A stretch of 64,000 nt of DNA from Rhodoligotrophos defluvii (GTDB taxonomy: Bacteria > Pseudomonadota > Alphaproteobacteria > Rhizobiales > Im1): contig NZ_SZZM01000002.1 in assembly GCF_005281615.1 (NCBI RefSeq), positions 186,001 to 250,000 of the forward strand, given 5' to 3'. Below, piece after piece: positions 32,880 through 42,061 of the stretch. The first letter of the stretch is position 1. Each line of letters begins with the position of its first letter. Under the pieces are notes generated by a model. That model saw only the letters and a program-made list of their open reading frames with translations, did no database searches and had not been told where the DNA came from. The translations under genes and the position numbers were made by a program.

Positions 32880-34016
32880 TCACCTTATAAGAGCGTTGAT
32901 CAGGGCGCGGCCGAGCCTCGATTTAATCCTCGCTCTAAGACTTTCCAGATTTGCCGCAAAGCCAATCGCCGATCTGGTTGTGACCGTTCCGTCGGCGCGA
33001 GGTATTTTGAGTATTTGCTCCGCGTTTCCATGTGCCAGCTTTTCTCTATCCGCGGCCGATAGATTTACGCTGCGTAGGAAATCGACCCCTTCGATATTGT
33101 CGCGGAACGGATCATCAACAGCAAATAGGATATTGTCGATATTGATATAGGCCTTTGCGCATTCGAATACGGGCTGATCAAAAACCCCACTCGTCGTGAT
33201 GAACACGTTCCGTGACATATAGTAATTCAAACTCCTTTCCATACCGGCGCTGGATGGCGCGATATGCGCGGCCCGAGCCGCTTCCGCTCTAATGAGCCAC
33301 TCGCCAAAGGTGAGGGCTTGGGCCAGACGCGCCATGGTGTAGGGTATTAATTCACCCATATGCCCGACAATGATCTTTAACTTTGGATGACGATCAAATA
33401 CGCCCGAAACAATCATCCTCAGCAGGTGCGTACCGGTTTCTACGAGAAACCCCCAGGCCGGGATGAGAGCGGGATAGTTTTCATAATAAGCGTCAATGAC
33501 AGGTGGGGGAGGATCAGTCGGGTGAATGTATATCGGAACATCAAGCGCTTCGGCCCGGCTGAGCAGGACTGAGAAGGAGCGGTCATCGAGATACTTCCCG
33601 TTGGTGTGCCCATTGACAAGGGCACCCTTGAATTGATGCTGCCTAACAGTTCGTTCAAGCTCGTCGGCGGCATCCGGTGGCGATTGCGTAGGCAGCATCG
33701 CAAAGCCGGCAAACCGCTCGGGATAGGCCCTCACTATTTCGCCCAACCAATCATTGACCTCTCGGCATAGAGCCACCGACAACCCTGCATCAGTGAGCGC
33801 TTGGACGCCGGGCTGCACATGGGAAAGCACTTGCAGGTCAATCCCTGCCGCGTCCATACGACGGATGCGCTCCGGTCCCACATCCATGAGCCTGGGCTTG
33901 ACCAATCTGAACCGCTGCTGGAGCCAATCCGGATAGTGCTCCCAAACCTTGGGGTGCAAAAATGCTTCCTCCAGAGCAATAATCCGTGCGGCGGGTTTGC
34001 CGTTGATGAGCATCAT
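32880..34016 (-). CDS. Amidohydrolase-2 family protein (2,3-dihydroxybenzoate decarboxylase-like)
   Basis: 378 residues. The N-terminal IIALEEAFLHP supplies the acidic metal ligand seen in gamma-resorcylate and 2,3-dihydroxybenzoate decarboxylases. VPIYIHPTDPPPP, IIVGHMGELIPY and ILFAVDDPF carry the expected His, His and Asp ligands of the TIM barrel. The enzyme would decarboxylate an aromatic hydroxy-acid or hydrolyse a lactone/enol-acid. The gene is notably AT-richer than its surroundings (43-50% GC in sample lines), which suggests acquisition from elsewhere; no pathway partner is adjacent. Confidence 0.85.
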   Translation of the reverse strand: MMLINGKPAARIIALEEAFLHPKVWEHYPDWLQQRFRLVKPRLMDVGPERIRRMDAAGIDLQVLSHVQPGVQALTDAGLSVALCREVNDWLGEIVRAYPERFAGFAMLPTQSPPDAADELERTVRQHQFKGALVNGHTNGKYLDDRSFSVLLSRAEALDVPIYIHPTDPPPPVIDAYYENYPALIPAWGFLVETGTHLLRMIVSGVFDRHPKLKIIVGHMGELIPYTMARLAQALTFGEWLIRAEAARAAHIAPSSAGMERSLNYYMSRNVFITTSGVFDQPVFECAKAYINIDNILFAVDDPFRDNIEGVDFLRSVNLSAADREKLAHGNAEQILKIPRADGTVTTRSAIGFAANLESLRARIKSRLGRALINALIR

Positions 34017-34241
34017 CGCACCTTTCGATGGCGCCTTGGTGAGACCGCGCAGTAGCTTGGATGTTCTGCGTGCGATCTAGGGTCCACGCGTCGATACGAC
34101 GAAAATAGACATTGCAGCCGTGACTGGTGAAACAACTTACAGCGACTCAGGTAGCGGGAGAAACGCTGGGAACGGTCTGGGCAACAATTTACAATAGTCT
34201 AGGCCGCAGTACGGTCGATTTGAGAGAAAGCCCTCCAGCGC

Positions 34242-34607
34242 TCACGAGGCTCGCAGCCATTCCCAGGCCTCGGCCAGCTGATAAGATTTGAAGAGGCGCA
34301 GCTCGCCCTTCACCACGAGGCTCGCGAGCCGAACACACCACTCCTCCCAAGCGGGCGCGCCGACGATCGCCACCCTTTCAAATCTGCTTCTGAATTTGAA
34401 ATCAAGCTCCGTGTTCGCCCAAGCAGCGTGGAGGTCCCAGCCGCGAAAATCCTCGTCCATATAGAACAGGACGCGAAGCGTTCCGTAGCGCTGAATCAGG
34501 CCTTCCAACCAGGAGACGAGCACGTCGCTGTAGTCTCCACCTGTCAGCTTGCCGGTTGCCCTGATCCCGACAATATCTCCGTTGCTTTCCTTCATGAAAT
34601 CGATCAT
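34242..34607 (-). CDS. STAS/SpoIIAA-like protein
   Basis: 121 residues. Features of the SpoIIAA-like (STAS/SEC14-type) family are VGIRATGKLTGGDYSDVLVSWLEGLIQ, LRVLFYMDEDFRGWDLHAAWANTELDFKFR, then FERVAIVGAPAWEEWCVRLAS and a C-terminal ELRLFKSYQLAEAWEWL. The biochemical role is unclear; relatives are small soluble proteins. Its promoter (34704-34734) is of the MerR type, so expression probably responds to the metal or stress sensed by the divergent MerR protein. Confidence 0.82.
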   Translation of the reverse strand: MIDFMKESNGDIVGIRATGKLTGGDYSDVLVSWLEGLIQRYGTLRVLFYMDEDFRGWDLHAAWANTELDFKFRSRFERVAIVGAPAWEEWCVRLASLVVKGELRLFKSYQLAEAWEWLRAS

Positions 34608-34703
34608 CGAAACCTGCTCTTATTAGATCTTGCCGCAACGCTGCAGGACGCTGACCTTTCCGCCAAAGCTCTTCTTCCGCTTCACAGGTGTGAGGCTGTG
34701 GCT

Positions 34704-34734
34704 TATCTACCCCTTCAAGCACCTTGAAGTTCAA
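34704..34734 (-). promoter_or_regulatory. MerR-controlled promoter with 19-bp spacer and dyad operator
   Basis: Read leftwards: -35 TTGAAC (34734-34729), a spacer of exactly 19 bases, and -10 TAGATA (34709-34704). The spacer holds CTTCAAG-CAC-CTTGAAG, a perfect dyad (34713-34729). The over-long spacer with a centred dyad is the hallmark of MerR-family activation by DNA distortion. It faces the STAS gene; the MerR gene starts 24 bases to the right. Confidence 0.75.
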
Positions 34735-34757
34735 GACGACTGGCTGGAAATTTTTTC

Positions 34758-35183
34758 ATGGCCCTGAGGATAGGCGAGTTGGCGCGGATCACCGGCACGA
34801 CGACGCCGACCATCCGGTATTACGAAGCAATCGGACTTCTGCCGCCGGCGCATCGCGCGTTCGGCGGACAGCGCACCTACGGCCGAGACGACGTGAGGAA
34901 GCTGGCATTCATCCGCCGTTGTCGAGAATTCGGCTTTCCGATCGCGCAGGTTCGCGATCTCGTCTCGCTTATGGACGACCAGGAACGATCATGTCGCGAG
35001 GCGCGCACCATAGCGGAAGCACATCTGGCAAACCTTCGCAGCAAGCTCGCCGAGATACAGGCGTTGGAGCGCAGTATTCTGGAACTCATAGAAAGCTCCG
35101 ACAGGCTCTGCCGCTATGGGCCTGGGGCCAATTGTGGCGTCCTCCAGCAATTGGCCGAACCCGAAGATCCTGAGTGGCAATAA
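34758..35183 (+). CDS. MerR-family regulator, metal-sensing (CueR/ZntR/CadR) type
   Basis: 141 residues. The winged helix is LRIGELARITGTTTPTIRYYEAIGLLPP, followed by the dimerisation helix SKLAEIQALERSILELI. Cys79 sits where ZntR/CadR-type sensors have their conserved Cys, and Cys118 and Cys126, eight apart, form a C-terminal loop (LCRYGPGANC) like the CueR/PbrR metal loop. This suggests a thiolate-bound soft or divalent metal; which metal cannot be told. It is divergent from the STAS gene, with its dyad operator between. No efflux ATPase is nearby. Confidence 0.85.
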   Translation: MALRIGELARITGTTTPTIRYYEAIGLLPPAHRAFGGQRTYGRDDVRKLAFIRRCREFGFPIAQVRDLVSLMDDQERSCREARTIAEAHLANLRSKLAEIQALERSILELIESSDRLCRYGPGANCGVLQQLAEPEDPEWQ

Positions 35184-35250
35184 TCGACGGAGGCAGTGGT
35201 CTCCAACGGAAGACTGCCAATGGAGATCTGGCCACGGGCTACAACCGGCA

Positions 35251-35883
35251 CTACCTCGTCTCAGCGCGCGTCTTCGATCCACAGACCAGATCGACCGCAG
35301 ACCGCGCGATATCGTCGAGCACCTCTCGCGACTGTCCCGCGCGTGCGCGGACCGCAAGCGAATGCATGACAACTGAGAGGAATCGCGACAATGCGACCGT
35401 ATCCGTTTGCCGCTCGAGTTCTCCGCGCTCGACCGCGATTTGCAGTCTGTTTTCGATGACGCCCTCGAAAGCATCCAAGCTGCCGGACAGAATCGCTCGA
35501 ATTTCCGGGTGGTTTACGGCCTCCACCGTGGCCGTGCCGATCAGAAAACAGCCGCGCGCCGAGCGCTCACCGGCGAGATAGGTATCGAGTGATCTGGAAT
35601 AGACCAGATGAAGCCCCTCTTTCAGCGGTCGATCGGGGCTGAGAGCATCGCGCAGCGCCCCCAGACTCTCGTCCCTGTATCGCTCCAGCGTCTTGAGATA
35701 GAGCGCCTCCTTGTCGCCGAATGCACCATAGAGGCTAGGCCGATTCATCGATGTGGCGGCGCTGATATCGTCGAGAGATGTTGAGCTGAACCCGCCGTCC
35801 CAGAAGACGCACCTCGCCTGCTGGAGCGCTTGATCAGGATCATAGGCGCGCGGTCGCCCGGTTTTCTTGGGGAGTTTCGACAT
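35251..35883 (-). CDS. TetR-family transcriptional regulator
   Basis: About 210 residues from the ATG at 35883; an in-frame ATG at 35901 is an alternative. The DNA-binding domain RPRAYDPDQALQQARCVFWDGGFSSTSLDDISAATSMNRPSLYGAFGDKEALY is typical of TetR (AcrR-type). The ligand domain ends VVMHSLAVRARAGQSREVLDDIARSAVDLV. It is divergent from the GST gene and probably represses it and itself; the shared gap is 134 bases. Confidence 0.9.
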   Translation of the reverse strand: MSKLPKKTGRPRAYDPDQALQQARCVFWDGGFSSTSLDDISAATSMNRPSLYGAFGDKEALYLKTLERYRDESLGALRDALSPDRPLKEGLHLVYSRSLDTYLAGERSARGCFLIGTATVEAVNHPEIRAILSGSLDAFEGVIENRLQIAVERGELERQTDTVALSRFLSVVMHSLAVRARAGQSREVLDDIARSAVDLVCGSKTRAETR

Positions 35884-36017
35884 TTGTACTGGTTCGAACA
35901 AAATCCGTTGACGCGATCCATTTTATGCGGAATAGTACAAAAGTCCACCTAAGATCTGGTCGCGGTCATCTGACGAGCTGTGGTGACCAGGCCTTGTGGC
36001 AAAGATGGAGGTTGCCC

Positions 36018-36668
36018 GTGAAACTCTATATGCATCCAGGGGCCTGTTCGCTGTCCCCCCACATCGTTTGCAGGGAACTCGGCATCCCGATCGAGCTCAT
36101 CAATGTGGACCGCGCCACCCACCGGACCAGCGACGGCGAGGATTTCATTCGCATTAACGCAAACGGCTATGTTCCCGTCCTCATGCTGGACAATGGAGAG
36201 AAACTGACCGAGGGACCGGCGATCGTGCAGTACCTTGCCGAGCTGCATCCGGAGGGCGGCTTGCTGCCGAGCTCTGGCACGATAGAACGCGCACGGGTCC
36301 AATCCTGGCTGAACTTCATCACCTCCGAACTCCACAAGCCGATGGCCATGCTCATGATGCCGCCCTACGCGCCGGCAAAGGCGGCGCTACTCGATCACGT
36401 ATCGAAGCGGCTCACCTGGCTGAGCAAGCACATGAAGACTCCGTATGTCACCGGCGAAGCATTCACGGTGGTCGACGCTTACCTCTTCGTCTGCCTCAAC
36501 TGGTCTCCCTGGAACAGTGTTGAGCTTGCGAGATGGCCGGGCCTTCAAGCCTTCATGAAGAGCGTCGGGCAGCGACCGAAAGTTCAAGAGGCGCTCGCTG
36601 CCGAGGGCCTCGGACCCTACGGAGATAGCGGCATCTTCTACGCTCCCGTTGCGCGCTCAGAGCAATAG
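36018..36668 (+). CDS. Glutathione S-transferase
   Basis: 216 residues from the GTG at 36018, because GGAGG stands 6 bases upstream and KLYMHPGACSLSPHIVCRELG is the exact opening of bacterial beta-class GSTs. The frame is open 93 bases further left without family character. The thioredoxin-like domain (1-80) ends with the cis-Pro and glutathione-binding segments GYVPVLMLDNG and LTEGPAIVQYLAE; the helical domain runs to about 205. The conserved catalytic Cys10 in PGACSLSPH is present. Detoxification or thiol-transfer role, probably controlled by the divergent TetR protein. Confidence 0.9.
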   Translation: MKLYMHPGACSLSPHIVCRELGIPIELINVDRATHRTSDGEDFIRINANGYVPVLMLDNGEKLTEGPAIVQYLAELHPEGGLLPSSGTIERARVQSWLNFITSELHKPMAMLMMPPYAPAKAALLDHVSKRLTWLSKHMKTPYVTGEAFTVVDAYLFVCLNWSPWNSVELARWPGLQAFMKSVGQRPKVQEALAAEGLGPYGDSGIFYAPVARSEQ

Positions 36669-36778
36669 CCGAAGCTGTCTCGCCGATCATGCGACTGATG
36701 GATACCGAAACGATATCGCACAGGATCGCATGCAGCAGAAGCTTCGGGAACTGAGGTCGGAAAAAAGTTTGCGGCGCA

Positions 36779-36805
36779 TGTCACACAGGGGGCTTGTGTT
36801 TCGTC
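36779..36805 (+). promoter_or_regulatory. ECF41-type sigma factor promoter (autoregulatory)
   Basis: TGTCACA at 36779-36785 and CGTC at 36802-36805 with a 16-base spacer match the ECF41 signature (TGTCACA-N16-CGTC) exactly. It lies 35 bases before the small coupled gene at 36840 and thus transcribes that gene and the ECF41 sigma gene, giving positive autoregulation. Confidence 0.78.
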
Positions 36806-36839
36806 ATGTCATCGCAACCCGCACTATGGAGGAACAGCA

Positions 36840-36992
36840 ATGACCGCCCCGCCCCAACCCGCTCGCCCGCTGCGGTGTGGTCAAGCCACTGATCGGATCA
36901 CTCTGCTCATCGGCGCGATCAACGCCTTCCGCCGTCTCAATGTCGGGCTCCAAGTCAGACGTGCCGGATCCAGCATCCGGAAGGCGGCGTGA
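36840..36992 (+). pseudogene. Truncated carboxymuconolactone decarboxylase-like mini-gene coupled to the sigma gene
   Basis: 50 codons. GGAGG (36828-36832) precedes the ATG by 7 bases, and its TGA overlaps the ATG of the sigma gene (TGATG, 36990-36994), so it is very probably translated and couples translation to sigma. The middle, TDRITLLIGAINAFRRLNVGLQV, resembles the C-terminal helix of AhpD/carboxymuconolactone-decarboxylase-like proteins (ALTLAIGAINAWNRL-type), the usual partner of ECF41 sigma factors. The domain body with its catalytic CxxC is missing, so it appears to be a deletion remnant kept for its promoter and coupling role. Too short for certainty. Confidence 0.55.
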
Positions 36993-37870
36993 TGGTCCCG
37001 CAGCCGAACCAGGACGCGGCGGACTCTTTTGATCCGCTGCGTCCGAAATTGACCCGCATTGCCTACCGCATGCTGGGATCGATGGCCGAAGCCGAGGACG
37101 TGGTGCAGGATGCCTTCCTGCGCTGGCTCGATGCCGACCGCAGCGCGGTGCGTCAGCCGGAAGCCTTCCTGCGCCGTATCGTCACCCGACTGTGCCTCGA
37201 CGTGCTGAAATCAGCACGTCGGCAGCGCGAGACCTATATCGGACCTTGGCTGCCCGAGCCTGTTGTGGAGACGGAGCCGGACGAGTTGGACGACGTGACA
37301 CTGCCGCTGATGATGGCGCTGGAGCGGCTATCGCCGCTTGAACGCGCCGCGTTTCTTCTGCACGACGTGTTCGGCCTCGGGTTCGACGAGGTCGCCGAGA
37401 CCATCGAACGCGATGCCGCCACCTGCCGTCAGCTCGCCAGCCGCGCGCGCACGCATGTTCGGGCGGGCCGGCCGCGCTTTCCCGTCTCGAAGGAGCGAGG
37501 TTTCGAGATCGCCAAGGCTTTTTTTGCAGCATCCCGTGGCGGTGACACCGAGGCCCTTCGGTCGCTGCTTGCCGCGGATGTGACGATTTACTCCGATGGC
37601 GGGGGAAAGCGTCCCGCTGCCAGAGCACCGATCGTTGGCATCGAGGAGGCTGTGCAGGTCCATGCTTCGCTCGCGCGGATGTTCGCGCGGAGCATGTCGC
37701 AGCTCGTCAGCTTTGAGACGATCAACGGCTTGCCCGGCTTCGTTACGATCGAGGGCGATGGCCTTCCGCAGACCACCGCCCTAGAAATCGTCGACGGCAA
37801 GATCATCGCGATCTACATCATGCGCAATCCGGACAAGCTGCGTCACCTTGCGGAAGGAAGCGTTCATTGA
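36992..37870 (+). CDS. ECF41-group sigma factor with SnoaL-like C-terminal domain
   Basis: 292 residues from the ATG at 36992, coupled to the preceding mini-gene; a GTG at 36989 is also possible. Region 2 (IAYRMLGSMAEAEDVVQDAFLRW) and region 4 (LSPLERAAFLLHDVFGLGFDEVAETI) are typical of ECF sigma factors. The C-terminal extension shows the ECF41 marks WLPEP (86-90), DGGGK (202-206) and NPDK (279-282) in a SnoaL-like fold that replaces an anti-sigma factor as an internal regulator. It probably recognises its own promoter at 36779. The inducing signal is unknown. Confidence 0.92.
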   Translation: MVPQPNQDAADSFDPLRPKLTRIAYRMLGSMAEAEDVVQDAFLRWLDADRSAVRQPEAFLRRIVTRLCLDVLKSARRQRETYIGPWLPEPVVETEPDELDDVTLPLMMALERLSPLERAAFLLHDVFGLGFDEVAETIERDAATCRQLASRARTHVRAGRPRFPVSKERGFEIAKAFFAASRGGDTEALRSLLAADVTIYSDGGGKRPAARAPIVGIEEAVQVHASLARMFARSMSQLVSFETINGLPGFVTIEGDGLPQTTALEIVDGKIIAIYIMRNPDKLRHLAEGSVH

Positions 37871-37889
37871 TGGCTCGGGACGGGCTCTC

Positions 37890-38234
37890 TCAGCTCCCTG
37901 GCAAAAGGCGCTTCTCGTATCGCCAGACTTCGAGCTCGACCACGCCGTCGGGTGTAGGCAATCGGCTGACCACCACGCCCGACCGGCACCACCCGCTTTT
38001 CTCATAGAATCGGGCAGCACGCTCGTTGCCGATGGCGCATGCGAGCCAGGCAGTTTCGACCCCGATCTGGCGAAGGCGGGCTTCGGCGTGGGCGATCAGG
38101 GTTGAAGCGATGCCTGATCCGCGGGCTTCGCTCCCCACATAAAGCTGATTGAGCTCGTCGCCCTTGAGCAGGTAGAAGCCCAGCGGTGCACCCGCCGGGC
38201 CGATCACGGCTGCATCCGCCCGCTCCGCACGCAA
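37890..38234 (-). pseudogene. GNAT acetyltransferase C-terminal part, out of frame with its N-terminal part
   Basis: About 114 codons, in which LNQLYVGSEARGSGIASTLIAHAEARL is the acetyl-CoA-binding motif A (R/Q-x-x-G-x-G/A) and TAWLACAIGNERAARFYEKSGW is motif B of GNAT acetyltransferases. The missing N-terminal part of the domain is encoded at the end of the 38204-38770 frame, one base out of register. The only in-frame start is a TTG at 38234 without a ribosome-binding site. It is most simply the tail of a frameshifted fusion gene. Confidence 0.7.
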
Positions 38235-38770
38235 CGCGCAGTGAAGCTTTCAAGTGTACGATGTCTCGTAAGCTCTTGCGGCAGTCGGTCGGCGTGCGCG
38301 TCCTTCCAGCCATCGAACCAAAGCCTGGCAAGCTCGCCCATCTCTGCATCCATGACGGGCCGAGGCGCGGCGGCGCGTGCCGCAAGCTTTCGGGGCGCAA
38401 GCCTGAGGTAACTTGCCTCTATGAGCGTCGAGACTTCCCTCCAATCCGTATCCTCATCGAGCACCAGTCCGGCGATATCCGGCCACCAACGAGGACGGAA
38501 GAATGGAGGACGCTCAAAATAGTCCGGATCTATCTCGACCCGCGAGGAGCGGAAGGTCAGGACGCATCCCCGACCCTCTATCCCCGTGGCGCGCGCGTAA
38601 GCCGGCGGCCATCCCCGGTCGATCATGAGCACATGGGCGAAATTCTTTCCACGAACCGTCCAGCGCGTGCCGGCCCACGCAGATTCTTCGACAGCCTCCG
38701 GGAGCGCCAGGCATCGCCAGCGTAGCTCGTCAAGCCATCTGTCGGGAACCGAACCGCGATCGTTGCTCAT
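38204..38770 (-). CDS. MmcQ/YjbR-like protein fused to the start of a GNAT domain, frameshifted
   Basis: 188 residues. Residues about 8-125 (LRWRCLALPEAVEESAWAGTRWTVRGKNFAHVL to EASYLRLAPRKLAARA) resemble the MmcQ/YjbR DNA-binding-like fold. The next part, MGELARLWFDGWKDAHADRLPQELTRHRTLESFTAR, matches a GNAT N-terminus. Reading then ends in CVRSGRMQP-stop, while the neighbouring frame gives LRAERADAAVIGPAGAPLGF, the natural continuation. Adding one base near 38233-38235 would restore a single YjbR-GNAT protein of about 295 residues. Confidence 0.7.
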   Translation of the reverse strand: MSNDRGSVPDRWLDELRWRCLALPEAVEESAWAGTRWTVRGKNFAHVLMIDRGWPPAYARATGIEGRGCVLTFRSSRVEIDPDYFERPPFFRPRWWPDIAGLVLDEDTDWREVSTLIEASYLRLAPRKLAARAAAPRPVMDAEMGELARLWFDGWKDAHADRLPQELTRHRTLESFTARCVRSGRMQP

Positions 38771-38818
38771 TGCAGCCCTACCGGTAGTCGAAGGCCATCG
38801 CGCTCATCTCTCTGCCAG

Positions 38819-39292
38819 TTAGTCAACCATAGGCGCTATGGAGTGCGTCTGCTTCAGGCATCGCAGCGCGAAGGTTGACCGCGAATGGCGGATGCCGGGC
38901 ACCCTGTACAGCTTCTTGCGCAGGAACTCTTCGTAGCCGGCGGTGCCGTTGACGGCCACCTTTATGAAATAATCGTATTCCCCGGTCGTCAGATAGACCT
39001 CGAGCACTTCCGGCATTGCCGCCATTGCGCGCCCGAAGCTTTCCAGGATCTCGTCGTCGTGGCGGTCCAGCGTGACCTCTATGATGACCGTCTCCGTCGC
39101 GCCAAGCAGCCGCTGGTTCAGCAGGGTAACATAGCCGGTGATATAGCCATCCTGCTCCAGCCGGCGGATTCTCTGCCAGCACGGGCTGGGGGAGAGCCCC
39201 ACCATCTCGGCCACCTGGCTGTTGGAAAGCCGCGCATTCCCGAGCAGCACCCGCAGAATCTTGCGGTCGATGCGATCCAGCGGTTTGACCAT
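38819..39292 (-). CDS. bkdR: Lrp/AsnC-family regulator (BkdR-like)
   Basis: 157 residues. The N-terminal helix-turn-helix (LDRIDRKILRVLLGNARLSNSQVAEMVGLSPSPCWQRIRRLEQDGYI) and the C-terminal RAM/ACT ligand domain (VIIEVTLDRHDDEILESFGRAM, GEYDYFIKVAV) are standard for Lrp. It is transcribed away from the branched-chain keto-acid dehydrogenase operon exactly as bkdR is in Pseudomonas, where it activates bkd in response to branched-chain amino acids. The shared region carries repeated CAGAA/TTCTG half-sites. Confidence 0.82.
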   Translation of the reverse strand: MVKPLDRIDRKILRVLLGNARLSNSQVAEMVGLSPSPCWQRIRRLEQDGYITGYVTLLNQRLLGATETVIIEVTLDRHDDEILESFGRAMAAMPEVLEVYLTTGEYDYFIKVAVNGTAGYEEFLRKKLYRVPGIRHSRSTFALRCLKQTHSIAPMVD

Positions 39293-39304
39293 GCGAAGAC
39301 TCTT

Positions 39305-39338
39305 CAGAACGATTCTTCTGCAATTATCGCGTTCTGCA
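39305..39338. promoter_or_regulatory. Repeated half-sites, possible Lrp/BkdR binding region
   Basis: CAGAA (39305-39309), TTCTGCA (39316-39322) and TTCTGCA (39332-39338) are spaced by about one to one and a half helical turns; the last two are direct repeats 16 bases apart, and the first two form an inverted pair. It lies 13 bases upstream of the Lrp-type start and about 470 bases upstream of bkdA1. Lrp proteins commonly bind such phased degenerate sites. Confidence 0.4.
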
Positions 39339-39416
39339 GATGAGTTGTCTACTCTCGCGCCTGTTCACGGTCAAAAACGAAAGCCGCTTCCATGCACCTT
39401 CCGATAAGTTTCCTAC

Positions 39417-39674
39417 ATGGAAGCCGACAGCCAGTTCATACGATTCACCTCGTGCGATCCGCTCAATCACTTGGCCAGAGTGCTGGGCATTGTGCAGCGG
39501 ATGGGCTTCCTTCTGCAGTCCATGTCGGTCCGCCCCGCCGCCCAAGAGCGGTCAAGCGTAGTGCTGCTCTACCGGCCTGTGGGCACCCTCACCGCCGACA
39601 CTTTCGTCGCTCGCGTGTCAGTGCTGCCTGGCATCGAAGATCTGTCCCATGGGAGCGAAAGTGAAGTGTGTTAG
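39417..39674 (+). CDS. Small ACT-like domain protein (IlvM-like)
   Basis: 85 residues. The stretch CDPLNHLARVLGIVQRMGFLLQSMSV followed by SSVVLLYRPVGTLTADTFVARVSVLPGI matches the beta-alpha-beta pattern of small ACT domains such as the acetolactate synthase small subunit IlvM (R-V/I-LxxxxxRGF-x-I/L). It lies between bkdR and bkdA1 on the bkd strand. If real, it may bind a branched-chain amino acid and modulate an enzyme. No good ribosome-binding site is visible, so translation is uncertain. Confidence 0.5.
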   Translation: MEADSQFIRFTSCDPLNHLARVLGIVQRMGFLLQSMSVRPAAQERSSVVLLYRPVGTLTADTFVARVSVLPGIEDLSHGSESEVC

Positions 39675-39796
39675 AATTGGGCAGATAGCGAAAGCGGCAG
39701 ATATGCATTTCACCCGTCCCGTATGCGGCTCTTCGTTCACGCTTGCCATGCGAAACTCCGTACGTCCTGACCACCGACTTCACGTCCTCGTCGTGA

Positions 39797-41044
<1,248 letters not shown>

Positions 41045-41046
41045 TC

Positions 41047-42060
<1,014 letters not shown>

Positions 42061-42061
42061 C

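Noticed and set aside
34080-34241. Intergenic gap between the low-GC amidohydrolase and the STAS gene, inspected for an insertion-sequence end or small RNA
   Set aside because: No terminal inverted repeats, duplication or stable hairpin with T-run found.
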